DNA from: Erysipelotrichaceae bacterium
GTDB taxonomy: Bacteria > Bacillota_I > Bacilli_A > Erysipelotrichales > Erysipelotrichaceae
Reading direction: 5' to 3'
Assembly (NCBI GenBank): GCA_003520745.1
Contig: DOUE01000038.1
Coordinates: 1,600 to 33,674 of the forward strand
Length of the DNA stretch: 32,075 bases
Every line of letters begins with the position of its first letter. The first letter of the stretch is position 1. Made by a program: the position numbers and the translations under genes. The notes beneath the pieces were generated by a model, which was not told the DNA's origin, searched no databases, and worked only from the letters and a program-made list of their open reading frames with translations. Below, in pieces: positions 22,858 through 29,489 of the stretch.

Positions 22858-23559
22858 CTAGCTGAACGTCGCCACGAACCATGCCGTGATCGATCCGATT
22901 TGATTGGTCATCAATAGAAATCCCATGAAAATGATCACGATCCCGCCAACCACTTTGATTTTGCCCATGTATTTGTAGATGCCTTTGATTTTAACAAGCA
23001 GGAATTCGCTGAAAATCGCGACGAGTAAGAAAGGGATCATGAGTCCAAGTGAATAGATGGCCATCAAGAATCCACCATAGAAAACGCTGCTTTCGGTTGC
23101 GGACAATCCCAATACCGCAGCCAGAACCGGACCGACACAAGGGGTCCATCCGAAACTGAAGGTGAGTCCCAACAAGTAGGAACCGAAGTAATCGGCTTTC
23201 CCTGCGCGCTTTAGGTTCAATTTTCGCTCACCCATGAGGAATCTGAGGTTGATCAGTCCCGTCTGGTGGATGCCGAGGATGATCACGATGACCCCGCAGG
23301 CGATCAAAAACCAGTCACCGTAGAAAATCGCCCCCAGTGCGCCGGCACCGAATCCGAGGATGATGAACACCGTTGAAAGACCGGCCACGAACAACATCGC
23401 CTTGATCATCGGGCGGCTGAATAACCTTCGCTTCGTTATACCGAGATCTTCGTCCGCGAAATAGGCTAGGTACATCGGGATGACGGGGATAATGCACGGG
23501 GATAGGAAAGACAAAACGCCTGCCGTGAAAACGGTAGAGGCAAACAAGAGATCGTTCAT
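22858..23559 (-). CDS. ccdA: CcdA-type thiol-disulfide electron transporter (DsbD membrane domain)
   Basis: 233 residues with six expected membrane segments, the usual CcdA size. The two redox cysteines are in the classic positions: Cys22 in 'FLSPCIIPVIPMY' and Cys141 in 'SFGWTPCVGPVL'. Known role: carrying reducing equivalents from cytoplasmic thioredoxin across the membrane to an external thiol protein. That partner is most likely the lipoprotein encoded next in the operon. The ribosome site AGGTGA is 5-6 nt before ATG. Classic CcdA serves cytochrome c maturation, but no cytochrome c gene is here, so a repair or folding role is more likely (inference). Confidence 0.93.
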   Translation of the reverse strand: MNDLLFASTVFTAGVLSFLSPCIIPVIPMYLAYFADEDLGITKRRLFSRPMIKAMLFVAGLSTVFIILGFGAGALGAIFYGDWFLIACGVIVIILGIHQTGLINLRFLMGERKLNLKRAGKADYFGSYLLGLTFSFGWTPCVGPVLAAVLGLSATESSVFYGGFLMAIYSLGLMIPFLLVAIFSEFLLVKIKGIYKYMGKIKVVGGIVIIFMGFLLMTNQIGSITAWFVATFS

Positions 23560-23584
23560 GGTATCACCTACTTAAGTTATTCAG

Positions 23585-23593
23585 ATAATAGCA
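23585..23593 (-). promoter_or_regulatory. Extended -10 promoter of ccdA
   Basis: Minus strand TGCTATTAT: TGn plus TATTAT (5 of 6), about 26 bp before the start codon. No good -35. Confidence 0.5.
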
Positions 23594-23612
23594 TAAAAAA
23601 GTTGCCTTCCCT

Positions 23613-23638
23613 ATGGTTTTGACCGAAACCAAAACCAT
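23613..23638. repeat. Palindrome upstream of the ccdA promoter
   Basis: ATGGTTTTG-8 nt-CAAAACCAT, perfect 9-bp arms, lying at about -30 to -60 relative to the ccdA start of transcription. The place fits an activator or repressor site. There is no T-run, so it is not a terminator. Confidence 0.5.
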
Positions 23639-23934
23639 TCATGCGCAACCATGATATCCGATATTTATCGATGAAAACGTTGTCAAGAACGGATACACTC
23701 AAGTAGTTAACCATGATGAAACAGTTAAATTATTATCCTAGAATATAAGGGTCATCCGCTTACATCTCTGAACTTATTGTTTCACAAATAACTCTATTTA
23801 ATACGTTTGGGAATGTGTCCTCTTTTGGTAAGGAATCCGGACTTTTCTATTGCAAATCAATTCATCTGGCTAATCAATCCCACAGAGACTATTTTATTGA
23901 ATCATCGTTGCAAGATTGTTTCTAGTAGAACCGT

Positions 23935-24729
23935 TTATTCTTCGGAGTAATTGGTTGAGCCGAGTGCTTTCGTCAACATCGGCTCCGATCGCCACAGAAA
24001 CGACACCCCTAAACCATAACTGGGCGCTTGTCCGATGAACTCAAATGAAGGTGCAACGAAGAGAACGCGATGTTCATAGCGGGCGCTTGCTTCGGAAATC
24101 GTGACGTCGCCCTGCATCCGTCCTTCAACATAAACCGTGAAGCTTCGAAGCGATGACATCGCACCTGAAGTTGTGCCCGATCGGCGCAACGGCGCGTCGC
24201 AGGCAATTTCCGAACCGAAGTTTGAAGCCGTGATGGAGATGACGTCTTCGATGTAGGTTTCATTCCCTTGAGAGGAGGTATATTCAAGAGCACATGACGA
24301 ATCCGTGATGGTATAGTGTACGCGGGAACCGTTTCCGGCAAGCATAACGGAAATCCTGTCGGTTGATTGAAATAAAGGGGTTTTGTTCCATACCCCGTAA
24401 TATCTCACCTTATAACTCGTCGTATCCGTGACCGGGTCGTAGGAATATGCTGTTTCCATGAGCGAACCTGTAAGTGTCGCAAGAGATCGCACCTTGAACC
24501 CATTCAAAAGAAAAAGCGACGGGGTAACTTCATGACCTACCTCACTCTGAGATACGGAGCGAAGCCGTTTATCATTATCCGAGATTCCCACAATGAAGTT
24601 CGCAACGCTTTCAATACGTTTCCGATAGTCTTCCTTATTCTGAATAGACGTCATGAGTCCGTATGAAATCGACGACGACACGATGGTCACAACGACGGAG
24701 ATCCACAGAATATTGCGTAATTTTTTCAT
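23935..24729 (-). CDS. Membrane-anchored extracytoplasmic protein of unknown function
   Basis: 264 residues; I recognise no family. An N-terminal basic-hydrophobic segment ('MKKLRNILWISVVVTIVSSSISYGLM', residues 1-26 region) is a signal anchor or uncleaved signal peptide. The rest is rich in Ser/Thr and beta-prone stretches ('TSYKVRYYGVW', 'SRVHYTITDSS', 'RSFTVYVEGRM') and probably folds outside the cell. Two cysteines are present in the outer part (in 'SSCALEY' and 'IACDAPLR'), which could form a disulfide. The start has GGGGGAAAG just upstream. It is monocistronic, and its promoter region holds two perfect palindromes, so its expression is probably controlled. The neighbouring CcdA/thioredoxin pair could act on its cysteines, but that is speculation. 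Confidence 0.65.
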   Translation of the reverse strand: MKKLRNILWISVVVTIVSSSISYGLMTSIQNKEDYRKRIESVANFIVGISDNDKRLRSVSQSEVGHEVTPSLFLLNGFKVRSLATLTGSLMETAYSYDPVTDTTSYKVRYYGVWNKTPLFQSTDRISVMLAGNGSRVHYTITDSSCALEYTSSQGNETYIEDVISITASNFGSEIACDAPLRRSGTTSGAMSSLRSFTVYVEGRMQGDVTISEASARYEHRVLFVAPSFEFIGQAPSYGLGVSFLWRSEPMLTKALGSTNYSEE

Positions 24730-24759
24730 ACTTTCCCCCAGCTTGAATGATATGCCGTG

Positions 24760-24776
24760 GTGAAACGTCGTTTCAC
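24760..24776 (-). promoter_or_regulatory. Palindrome in the leader of the unknown anchored protein gene
   Basis: GTGAAACG-T-CGTTTCAC, perfect 8-bp arms around one base, 31 bp upstream of the start codon and downstream of the likely -10 box. Operator-like. Confidence 0.6.
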
Positions 24777-24785
24777 GTTATTTTA

Positions 24786-24800
24786 ACGATATCATATCGT
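24786..24800 (-). promoter_or_regulatory. Second palindrome, overlapping the -10 box
   Basis: ACGATAT-C-ATATCGT, perfect 7-bp arms around one base, covering the -10 sequence of the likely promoter. Confidence 0.5.
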
Positions 24801-24818
24801 AGAAGCGTCCACAAGCAA
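24791..24818 (-). promoter_or_regulatory. Possible promoter of the unknown anchored protein gene
   Basis: Minus strand: -10 TATGAT (24791-24796), 16-bp spacer, -35 TTGCTT (24813-24818). Confidence 0.4.
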
Positions 24819-24941
24819 CGCATAACATGAATTTAGCGAATACTCTTACAATCCCGGATGAACCTTTGGAACTTGCCAATGATGTCGGTCGTCGTTTTTC
24901 ACATAACACGGTTTGTTTCTCCGTAGGATGGATTTACTTTG

Positions 24942-24950
24942 TGATATAAT
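24942..24950 (+). promoter_or_regulatory. Extended -10 promoter of plsY
   Basis: TGATATAAT: perfect TATAAT with the TGn extension, 33 bp before the plsY start codon. No clear -35. Confidence 0.65.
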
Positions 24951-24983
24951 TTCGATATTGAATATATCCATAAAGGTGCCCCT

Positions 24984-25625
24984 ATGAAAGATCTCTTCAT
25001 CGTTGCGATCATCGGTTATTGTTTCGGGAATATCCAGACATCGTATTGGTTGGCCAGGATCGTGAAGAAGGTGGATATCCGGACGTTGGGAAAAGGCAAT
25101 GCCGGGGCTTCCAACACCTTCGAGTCCCTGGGCTGGAAATACGGTGTCTTTGTTGCTTTTGTGGATGTATTGAAGGGCTTGCTTTCCATCTTGTTGGTCA
25201 AGTATCTGTATCAGGTCGGATTGAATCCGCAAGGGGCGTTTCTGCTCTATCTTAACGGGTATTGCGTCATCCTCGGCCATATCTTCCCCTTCTACATGAA
25301 TTTCAAGGGCGGGAAAGGAACCGCTTCTCTGATCGGATTGATGATGGGATTGAATGTGTGGTTCGGTTTGGCGGGGATCGCCGTGATGGTCGTCGTCACT
25401 TTGGCGACCCAGTATGTCGCCGTGGGCACCGCCGTCTTGGTCACGTTCGTGGTCGTCGTCACGGTTTGGATGGGTTGGGGTGCGGGTGCGATCACCCTTT
25501 CCTTGATGGGGGCCGCCTTGAGCCTTTACCTCCATCTACCGAATTATCGCCGCATCGCCAAAGGCGAAGAATCGAAGTTGTTTGCCGTACTTAAGAAGAA
25601 ATCAATCAAAGGGGAAAACCAATGA
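24984..25625 (+). CDS. plsY: Glycerol-3-phosphate acyltransferase PlsY
   Basis: 213 residues, polytopic membrane protein of standard PlsY length. Family motifs: 'GKGNAGASNTFESLG' (36-50), a variant of the usual GSGNxGxTN phosphate-binding loop, and 'GHIFPFYMNFKGGKGTA' (98-114), the GHxFPxFxxFKGGKG motif. Known role: acylating glycerol-3-phosphate with acyl-phosphate made by PlsX, the first step of phospholipid and glycolipid synthesis. The ribosome site AAAGGTG precedes ATG by 5 nt. Its stop overlaps the start of the next gene by 4 bp (ATGA). The loop variation (Lys for Ser, Ala-Ser for x-Thr) is mild. Confidence 0.94.
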   Translation: MKDLFIVAIIGYCFGNIQTSYWLARIVKKVDIRTLGKGNAGASNTFESLGWKYGVFVAFVDVLKGLLSILLVKYLYQVGLNPQGAFLLYLNGYCVILGHIFPFYMNFKGGKGTASLIGLMMGLNVWFGLAGIAVMVVVTLATQYVAVGTAVLVTFVVVVTVWMGWGAGAITLSLMGAALSLYLHLPNYRRIAKGEESKLFAVLKKKSIKGENQ

Positions 25626-27025
25626 ATCCACTACCACGTTCGACACCGGAAGCAGAAGGTTTGACTTCCATCCAAATCAACAACTTCATCGCGGACATCG
25701 CGGAGATGGGCAAAGCCGGGATCTCCCAGGAAGTCCACTCCTACATGATCCTGCGCCACGGTAAAGTCGTCGGCGAAGGGAGTTTCGCGCCGTATCAGAT
25801 CGAAACGCCGCATGTCTTGTTCAGCGTCAGTAAATCCTTTACGTCCATGGCGATCGGCATCGCACAGGCGGAGGGGTTGCTTCATGTGGATGATCTTGTG
25901 AGTCGTTACTTGTCCGAGGACTTTCCGAAGGAAGTCTCACCTTATCTTGCGAAACTGACCTTGCGTCATTGTTTGACGATGGCGACGGGACACCAGACCG
26001 ACTCGCTGGATGCGATCCGAGGATCGACGAAACGTTGGGTCAAAGCCGTCCTGAAACATCCCTTCGACCATGAACCGGGAACCCGCTTCATCTACAACAC
26101 CGGGGCGACCTACCTGTTATCCGCCGTCATTCAGAAAATCACGGGGATCACCTTGCTTGAGTATCTGAAGCCGAGATTGTTTGAGCCGCTGGGGATCACG
26201 GAAGCCAAATGGCAACTGAGTCCGGAAGGGATCAGCACCGGTGGTTTCGGTTTATCCGTCAGCGTCGAATCGATCGCGAAACTCGGTCAATTGTTGCTTC
26301 AAAACGGGGTTTGGGAGGGTCGGCAACTGATCGATCCGAAGTGGATCGCGGACGCTACGTCCAAACAAATCGAAAACGGGGATGATCCCGAAAACGATTG
26401 GACCCAAGGCTATGGGTATCAATTCTGGCGTTGTACCTTCGACGCCTATCGGGCGGACGGGGCGTTCGGGCAATTCATCGTGGTCCTTCCCAAAGAAGAC
26501 ATGGTGGTCGCGATCAACTCGGGCGCGGACGACATGGGGTTGATCCTGAAGAAAGTCTGGAAGCATCTGCTTCCAAACCAAGCGACCGAACCGGTTCTTC
26601 CTGCGGTTGAATGTTCCTATCCTCCGCAAGTCGGGATGGGTTTCGACCATGGAATCAATCTTGATGGATCGACATTTGATTTGAAACGTCCCCATCCGCT
26701 TTTCAGCCAAGTGACATTCAATGCCGTGGATGATCGGAATCTCGAGTTGGTCATCACCAAAGACGGGTGTACCCAACCGCTTCGGGTCGGATACGGACAA
26801 TGGATCACCCAATTGATCCAGACCGGGGAAGACATCGAACGTTTAGCGGTGAGCGGGGCGTGGACGAAGGAGAACGAACTGACGGTGTTGGTGCGTTATA
26901 TCGAAACGCCCTACGTGGGTCGGATGACCTTCACGTTCAAGAAAGATACGTTCGCATTGGACCACTACTGGAACGTGGTGTTCTGGGAAAGAAAGCTCAC
27001 GCATTACACCGGTAAGAAAATCTAG
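25622..27025 (+). CDS. Beta-lactamase-fold serine hydrolase (class C-like), cytoplasmic
   Basis: 467 residues. The serine beta-lactamase/esterase fold is shown by 'LFSVSKSFTSMAIG' with the S-x-x-K nucleophile and base (Ser68, Lys71), 'LTLRHCLTMATGHQTD', and 'RFIYNTGATYLLSAVI' with the Tyr-Asn motif (Tyr158, Asn159). The third motif is near 'GAFGQFIVVLP', without a plain K/H-T-G. After about residue 320 a separate beta-rich C-terminal domain follows. No signal peptide is visible, so it should be cytoplasmic, which argues against cell-wall or antibiotic work. Esterase or peptidase activity is more likely. Translationally coupled to plsY, so a lipid-ester role is conceivable (inference only). 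The start shares ATGA with the plsY stop. Confidence 0.85.
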   Translation: MNPLPRSTPEAEGLTSIQINNFIADIAEMGKAGISQEVHSYMILRHGKVVGEGSFAPYQIETPHVLFSVSKSFTSMAIGIAQAEGLLHVDDLVSRYLSEDFPKEVSPYLAKLTLRHCLTMATGHQTDSLDAIRGSTKRWVKAVLKHPFDHEPGTRFIYNTGATYLLSAVIQKITGITLLEYLKPRLFEPLGITEAKWQLSPEGISTGGFGLSVSVESIAKLGQLLLQNGVWEGRQLIDPKWIADATSKQIENGDDPENDWTQGYGYQFWRCTFDAYRADGAFGQFIVVLPKEDMVVAINSGADDMGLILKKVWKHLLPNQATEPVLPAVECSYPPQVGMGFDHGINLDGSTFDLKRPHPLFSQVTFNAVDDRNLELVITKDGCTQPLRVGYGQWITQLIQTGEDIERLAVSGAWTKENELTVLVRYIETPYVGRMTFTFKKDTFALDHYWNVVFWERKLTHYTGKKI

Positions 27026-27030
27026 CGAAG

Positions 27031-27058
27031 AAAAGCCAGTCGATTCGGGCTGGCTTTT
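27031..27058. terminator. Bidirectional terminator between the serine hydrolase and molybdopterin enzyme genes
   Basis: 9-bp stem AAAAGCCAG/CTGGCTTTT with a 10-nt loop. Plus side followed by TTTTT, minus side by TTTTCTT. It abuts the TAA stop of the minus-strand gene. Confidence 0.85.
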
Positions 27059-27726
27059 TAGTCGATGACATCCGCGATATTATCATACCCTCTGGATTCC
27101 CAATACCCCTGATAGTTCATGTCGGATGAGAGTTCGATTTCATTTACCCAACGCGCCCACTTGTAACCCAATTTATCTTCCGCCACGACCATGAAAGGAT
27201 ACCCCATCTCGGGTGGAAGGTCGATGCCGTTGGCTTTATAGGCGAGGATCAATTTCTTTTCTTTGATGACGGAATAGGGAAGCGAGGTCGTATATCCGTC
27301 GGTCGCATGGAAAATGACGATCGTAGCGCTTGAAACGGGACCGGCCATTTCGATCAACTCCTGAAGCAAGACGCCTTCCCACAAGATCCGTGCACTCCAT
27401 CCTTCGACGCAGTTCAACGTAATCATGCGCTGATACAGGTCGAGTTCAAGGACTTCATCATAGGTTAAGCTTTGCGGGTTCGCCACCAAGCCGGTGATGG
27501 TCAAACGATAGGTCGCGAGATCCACCGTTTGGACGCCGTTGATCGAATTATCACGCGGTCCGACGGCAGGACTGAGGATCTTTCCTTGATATTCCATGAC
27601 TTCCCCTTCACGAAAACGAGCCAAAGAGGCGGAAGAATGCGTATCCGGATCATCGTCGATCTTGGTCGAACACGCACTGAGAAACAACATAGCGACGATA
27701 CCAATCATCAGCGATCTCTTTTTCAT
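27058..27726 (-). CDS. Molybdopterin-dependent oxidoreductase (sulfite-oxidase fold) lipoprotein
   Basis: 222 residues from the ATG at 27726, which has AGGTGA upstream. The longer form from 27771 covers the promoter. A lipoprotein signal ends at Cys19 (LFLSAC). The domain matches the Oxidored_molyb core: 'YRLTITGLVANPQSLTYDEVLEL', then 'ITLNCVEGWSARILWEGVLL' with Cys106, the usual molybdenum ligand, and 'MGYPFMVVAEDKLGYKWARWVNEIEL'. Known family members (YedY/MsrP, SuoX) reduce or oxidise sulfur compounds using molybdopterin. Oddly, the signal is of the ordinary lipoprotein type with no twin-arginine motif, although cofactor-loaded enzymes usually travel by Tat. No cofactor synthesis genes are in the window. 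Convergent with the serine hydrolase gene. Confidence 0.88.
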   Translation of the reverse strand: MKKRSLMIGIVAMLFLSACSTKIDDDPDTHSSASLARFREGEVMEYQGKILSPAVGPRDNSINGVQTVDLATYRLTITGLVANPQSLTYDEVLELDLYQRMITLNCVEGWSARILWEGVLLQELIEMAGPVSSATIVIFHATDGYTTSLPYSVIKEKKLILAYKANGIDLPPEMGYPFMVVAEDKLGYKWARWVNEIELSSDMNYQGYWESRGYDNIADVID

Positions 27727-27759
27727 GGGTTCACCTAGTAATGGTCTTTCTCTACCTTG

Positions 27760-27765
27760 ATTATA
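27760..27765 (-). promoter_or_regulatory. -10 box of the molybdopterin enzyme gene
   Basis: Perfect TATAAT on the minus strand, 33 bp before the start codon. The -35 region (TTTCTG at 17 bp) is weak. Confidence 0.5.
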
Positions 27766-27784
27766 CGCCATATGGGGTCAAACA

Positions 27785-27808
27785 GAAAAAAAAGAACGCG
27801 ATGCGTTC
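27785..27808 (-). terminator. Terminator of the EamA transporter gene
   Basis: 6-bp stem GAACGC/GCGTTC with a GAT loop, followed on the minus strand by eight T. It is about 50 bp after the EamA stop. A second perfect 8-bp hairpin (27861-27881) covers the stop codon itself. Confidence 0.8.
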
Positions 27809-27861
27809 GATTTTTAGGAATGGATACGGGCTTAACCGCAACTGAAGCATGACATACTGCG

Positions 27862-28758
27862 TCAGCGCTTGCTGCGCTGACTTAAGGTGATGATGACGAC
27901 GGCGGTGAGGATGATCAGTGCCGAAACCAAGGCCGTGCCTTGCAAGGTTTCCTTTCCGATCCACCAGCCAAGGAAGACGGCGACGATGGGATTCACAAAC
28001 GCATAGGTCGAAACCCAGGTCGGGTTGACATTCTTCATCAACCAGATGTACGAAGTGTAGGCGACGACGGAGCCGAAGAAGATCAGATAGCCCATCGCAA
28101 GCACGGCGTTGAAATCGAGGGCGTTGAAATCGACCAAGACCCATTCGTTTCGAAGGGTCGCGAAGAGGAGAAGCAAAACACCGCCGGTAATCATTTGGGT
28201 CGAGACGTTGTTGAACGGCGAAGCGGGGAGTTTGGCGAGCCGGGAGTATAAGGAACCGGCGGACCACGACAAGGAAGCGAGTAAAAGGGCAAGTAGACCG
28301 ATGATATCGAAAGTGTCGACGCCGCCGCCCGAGGACTTCATCACCAACAAGGCGATTCCGAAGATCCCCAGGATGACCCCGGACATCTGTTGAATCGAGG
28401 GTTGTTTCCGCTCGCCGAAACGCCAGTTCATCAGCGTGATCCATAGCGGGACGGATGCGACCATCAGACTGGCGATGGCGGAAGGGACGCGTTGTTCTGC
28501 CCATGCGACCAAGCCATTACCGATCAAAAGCAAAAGAATACCGACGATCGCGGCGTTCTTGATTTCATCGAGTTTAGGAAAAGGATCTTTGCGAACTCGC
28601 GCGATGGCGAAGAGGATGAGTCCGGCGCTCAAATGTCGGATCCCGGCCATGATGGCCGGCGTAAAGGAAACCAGGGCGATCTTCATCCCCAGATACGTCC
28701 CTCCCCAGAAAACATAGACCGCAATCATCGCCAGAACAATCAACACCGGTTTTTTCAT
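27862..28758 (-). CDS. EamA/DMT-family transporter
   Basis: 298 residues from the ATG at 28758, with GGAGGG 9 nt upstream. The longer form from 28860 runs through the promoter and into the neighbour's coding region and is rejected. Ten hydrophobic segments in two EamA repeats: 'VYVFWGGTYLGMKIAL' opens the first, and 'ALLLASLSWSAGSLYSRL' opens the second. 'FTPAIMAGIRHLSAGLILF' and 'VNPIVAVFLGWWIGKETL' are typical. Known role: export of metabolites or amino acids across the membrane (YedA/RhaT-like). Substrate cannot be predicted. Monocistronic with own promoter. Confidence 0.92.
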   Translation of the reverse strand: MKKPVLIVLAMIAVYVFWGGTYLGMKIALVSFTPAIMAGIRHLSAGLILFAIARVRKDPFPKLDEIKNAAIVGILLLLIGNGLVAWAEQRVPSAIASLMVASVPLWITLMNWRFGERKQPSIQQMSGVILGIFGIALLVMKSSGGGVDTFDIIGLLALLLASLSWSAGSLYSRLAKLPASPFNNVSTQMITGGVLLLLFATLRNEWVLVDFNALDFNAVLAMGYLIFFGSVVAYTSYIWLMKNVNPTWVSTYAFVNPIVAVFLGWWIGKETLQGTALVSALIILTAVVIITLSQRSKR

Positions 28759-28786
28759 CGTTGCTTCCCTCCAAAAACTTTTTGAC

Positions 28787-28795
28787 ATTATATCA
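28787..28795 (-). promoter_or_regulatory. Extended -10 promoter of the EamA gene
   Basis: Minus strand TGATATAAT, perfect TATAAT with TGn extension, 28 bp before the start codon. Same nine bases as the plsY and TetR promoters. Confidence 0.65.
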
Positions 28796-28805
28796 CGGAA
28801 GAGTT

Positions 28806-28828
28806 GAAAAAAACTCCTTGCGGAGTTA
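28806..28828 (-). terminator. Terminator of the HD / PiT / DUF47 operon
   Basis: 6-bp stem AACTCC/GGAGTT with a TTGC loop, followed on the minus strand by a T-run. The stem starts within the TAA stop of the DUF47 gene. Confidence 0.8.
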
Positions 28829-29479
28829 AAGTTTTGCGACAAGGAGTTTCTCGACCGCATTGGCGGTGTCTTCGCACCGATCCAATACGTCTTCCATACG
28901 CTGATAGATTTCCTTCTTCTTGATCACGGTGATGTAATCCAAGTCGCTGGTGAAGAGTTCGCGCATGCTTTCCATGTAGTTGCGGTCGGCGATTTCTTCC
29001 AAATCGTTGATTTCTTCGATCAACGCATTCATCTTCTTTAAATCCAACTTCTTGAAATTACGTAGACAGATCATCAGTTCCAGCAACTTTCGGCAAGCTT
29101 GTACCGTCGTATCGATGAAACGGTCGAAATATCGGTCGCTCTCCGTAATGTTCAGCATGTAGCAATGCGCCGCGACATAGTCGATGTGGTCGGTGACGTT
29201 CTCGATGGCTTTGAGGATGTCGATGAGGTCGGATTGATCAATCGGCGTGATGAACGCTTCTTCAAGCGTTCTTAAGGAAACATGGACATGTTTGTCCCCT
29301 TCATGTTCGATTTCCTTGATTTTACGTAGTTCATCGATGTTGATGATTGAGTCGGCGAACGCCACCTGCAGTGCCTGGGCGGCACGAAGCGTGATTTCCG
29401 CCCCGTCGGTGAACATCTTGAAATAATCGATGTCGGAGGGAATCATGACGTGTTTGAGTTGTGTCAGGAAGTTGTTCAT
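28826..29479 (-). CDS. DUF47 / PhoU-like phosphate transport accessory protein
   Basis: 217 residues, all-helical, with two PhoU-like repeats. 'IKEIEHEGDKHVHVSLRTLEEAFITPIDQSDL' region (residues about 54-85) is the DUF47 signature, with 'ELRKIKEIEHEGD' and the conserved 'F-x-TPID-x-x-D'. 'EEINDLEEIADRNY' and 'VLDRCEDTANAVEKLLV' form the second repeat. Known role: partner of PiT-type phosphate permeases, thought to control phosphate uptake at the inner face of the membrane. It starts 10 bp after the PiT gene in the same operon, which supports the role directly. AGAGAGG ribosome site. Confidence 0.93.
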   Translation of the reverse strand: MNNFLTQLKHVMIPSDIDYFKMFTDGAEITLRAAQALQVAFADSIINIDELRKIKEIEHEGDKHVHVSLRTLEEAFITPIDQSDLIDILKAIENVTDHIDYVAAHCYMLNITESDRYFDRFIDTTVQACRKLLELMICLRNFKKLDLKKMNALIEEINDLEEIADRNYMESMRELFTSDLDYITVIKKKEIYQRMEDVLDRCEDTANAVEKLLVAKL

Positions 29480-29489
29480 AGGTACCTCT

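Larger units (their letters stand above)
23560..23934. other. Intergenic stretch between the ccdA unit and the unknown anchored protein gene
   Basis: 375 bp, AT-rich, with no supported gene. It contains the ccdA promoter and a palindrome at its left end. No clear terminator was found after the minus-strand gene ending at 23935. Confidence 0.5.

Noticed and set aside
20266..24840. Integrated element using tRNA-Trp as attachment site
   Set aside because: No repeat of the tRNA 3' end, integrase, recombinase or transposase was found within the window, so only the composition difference is reported.
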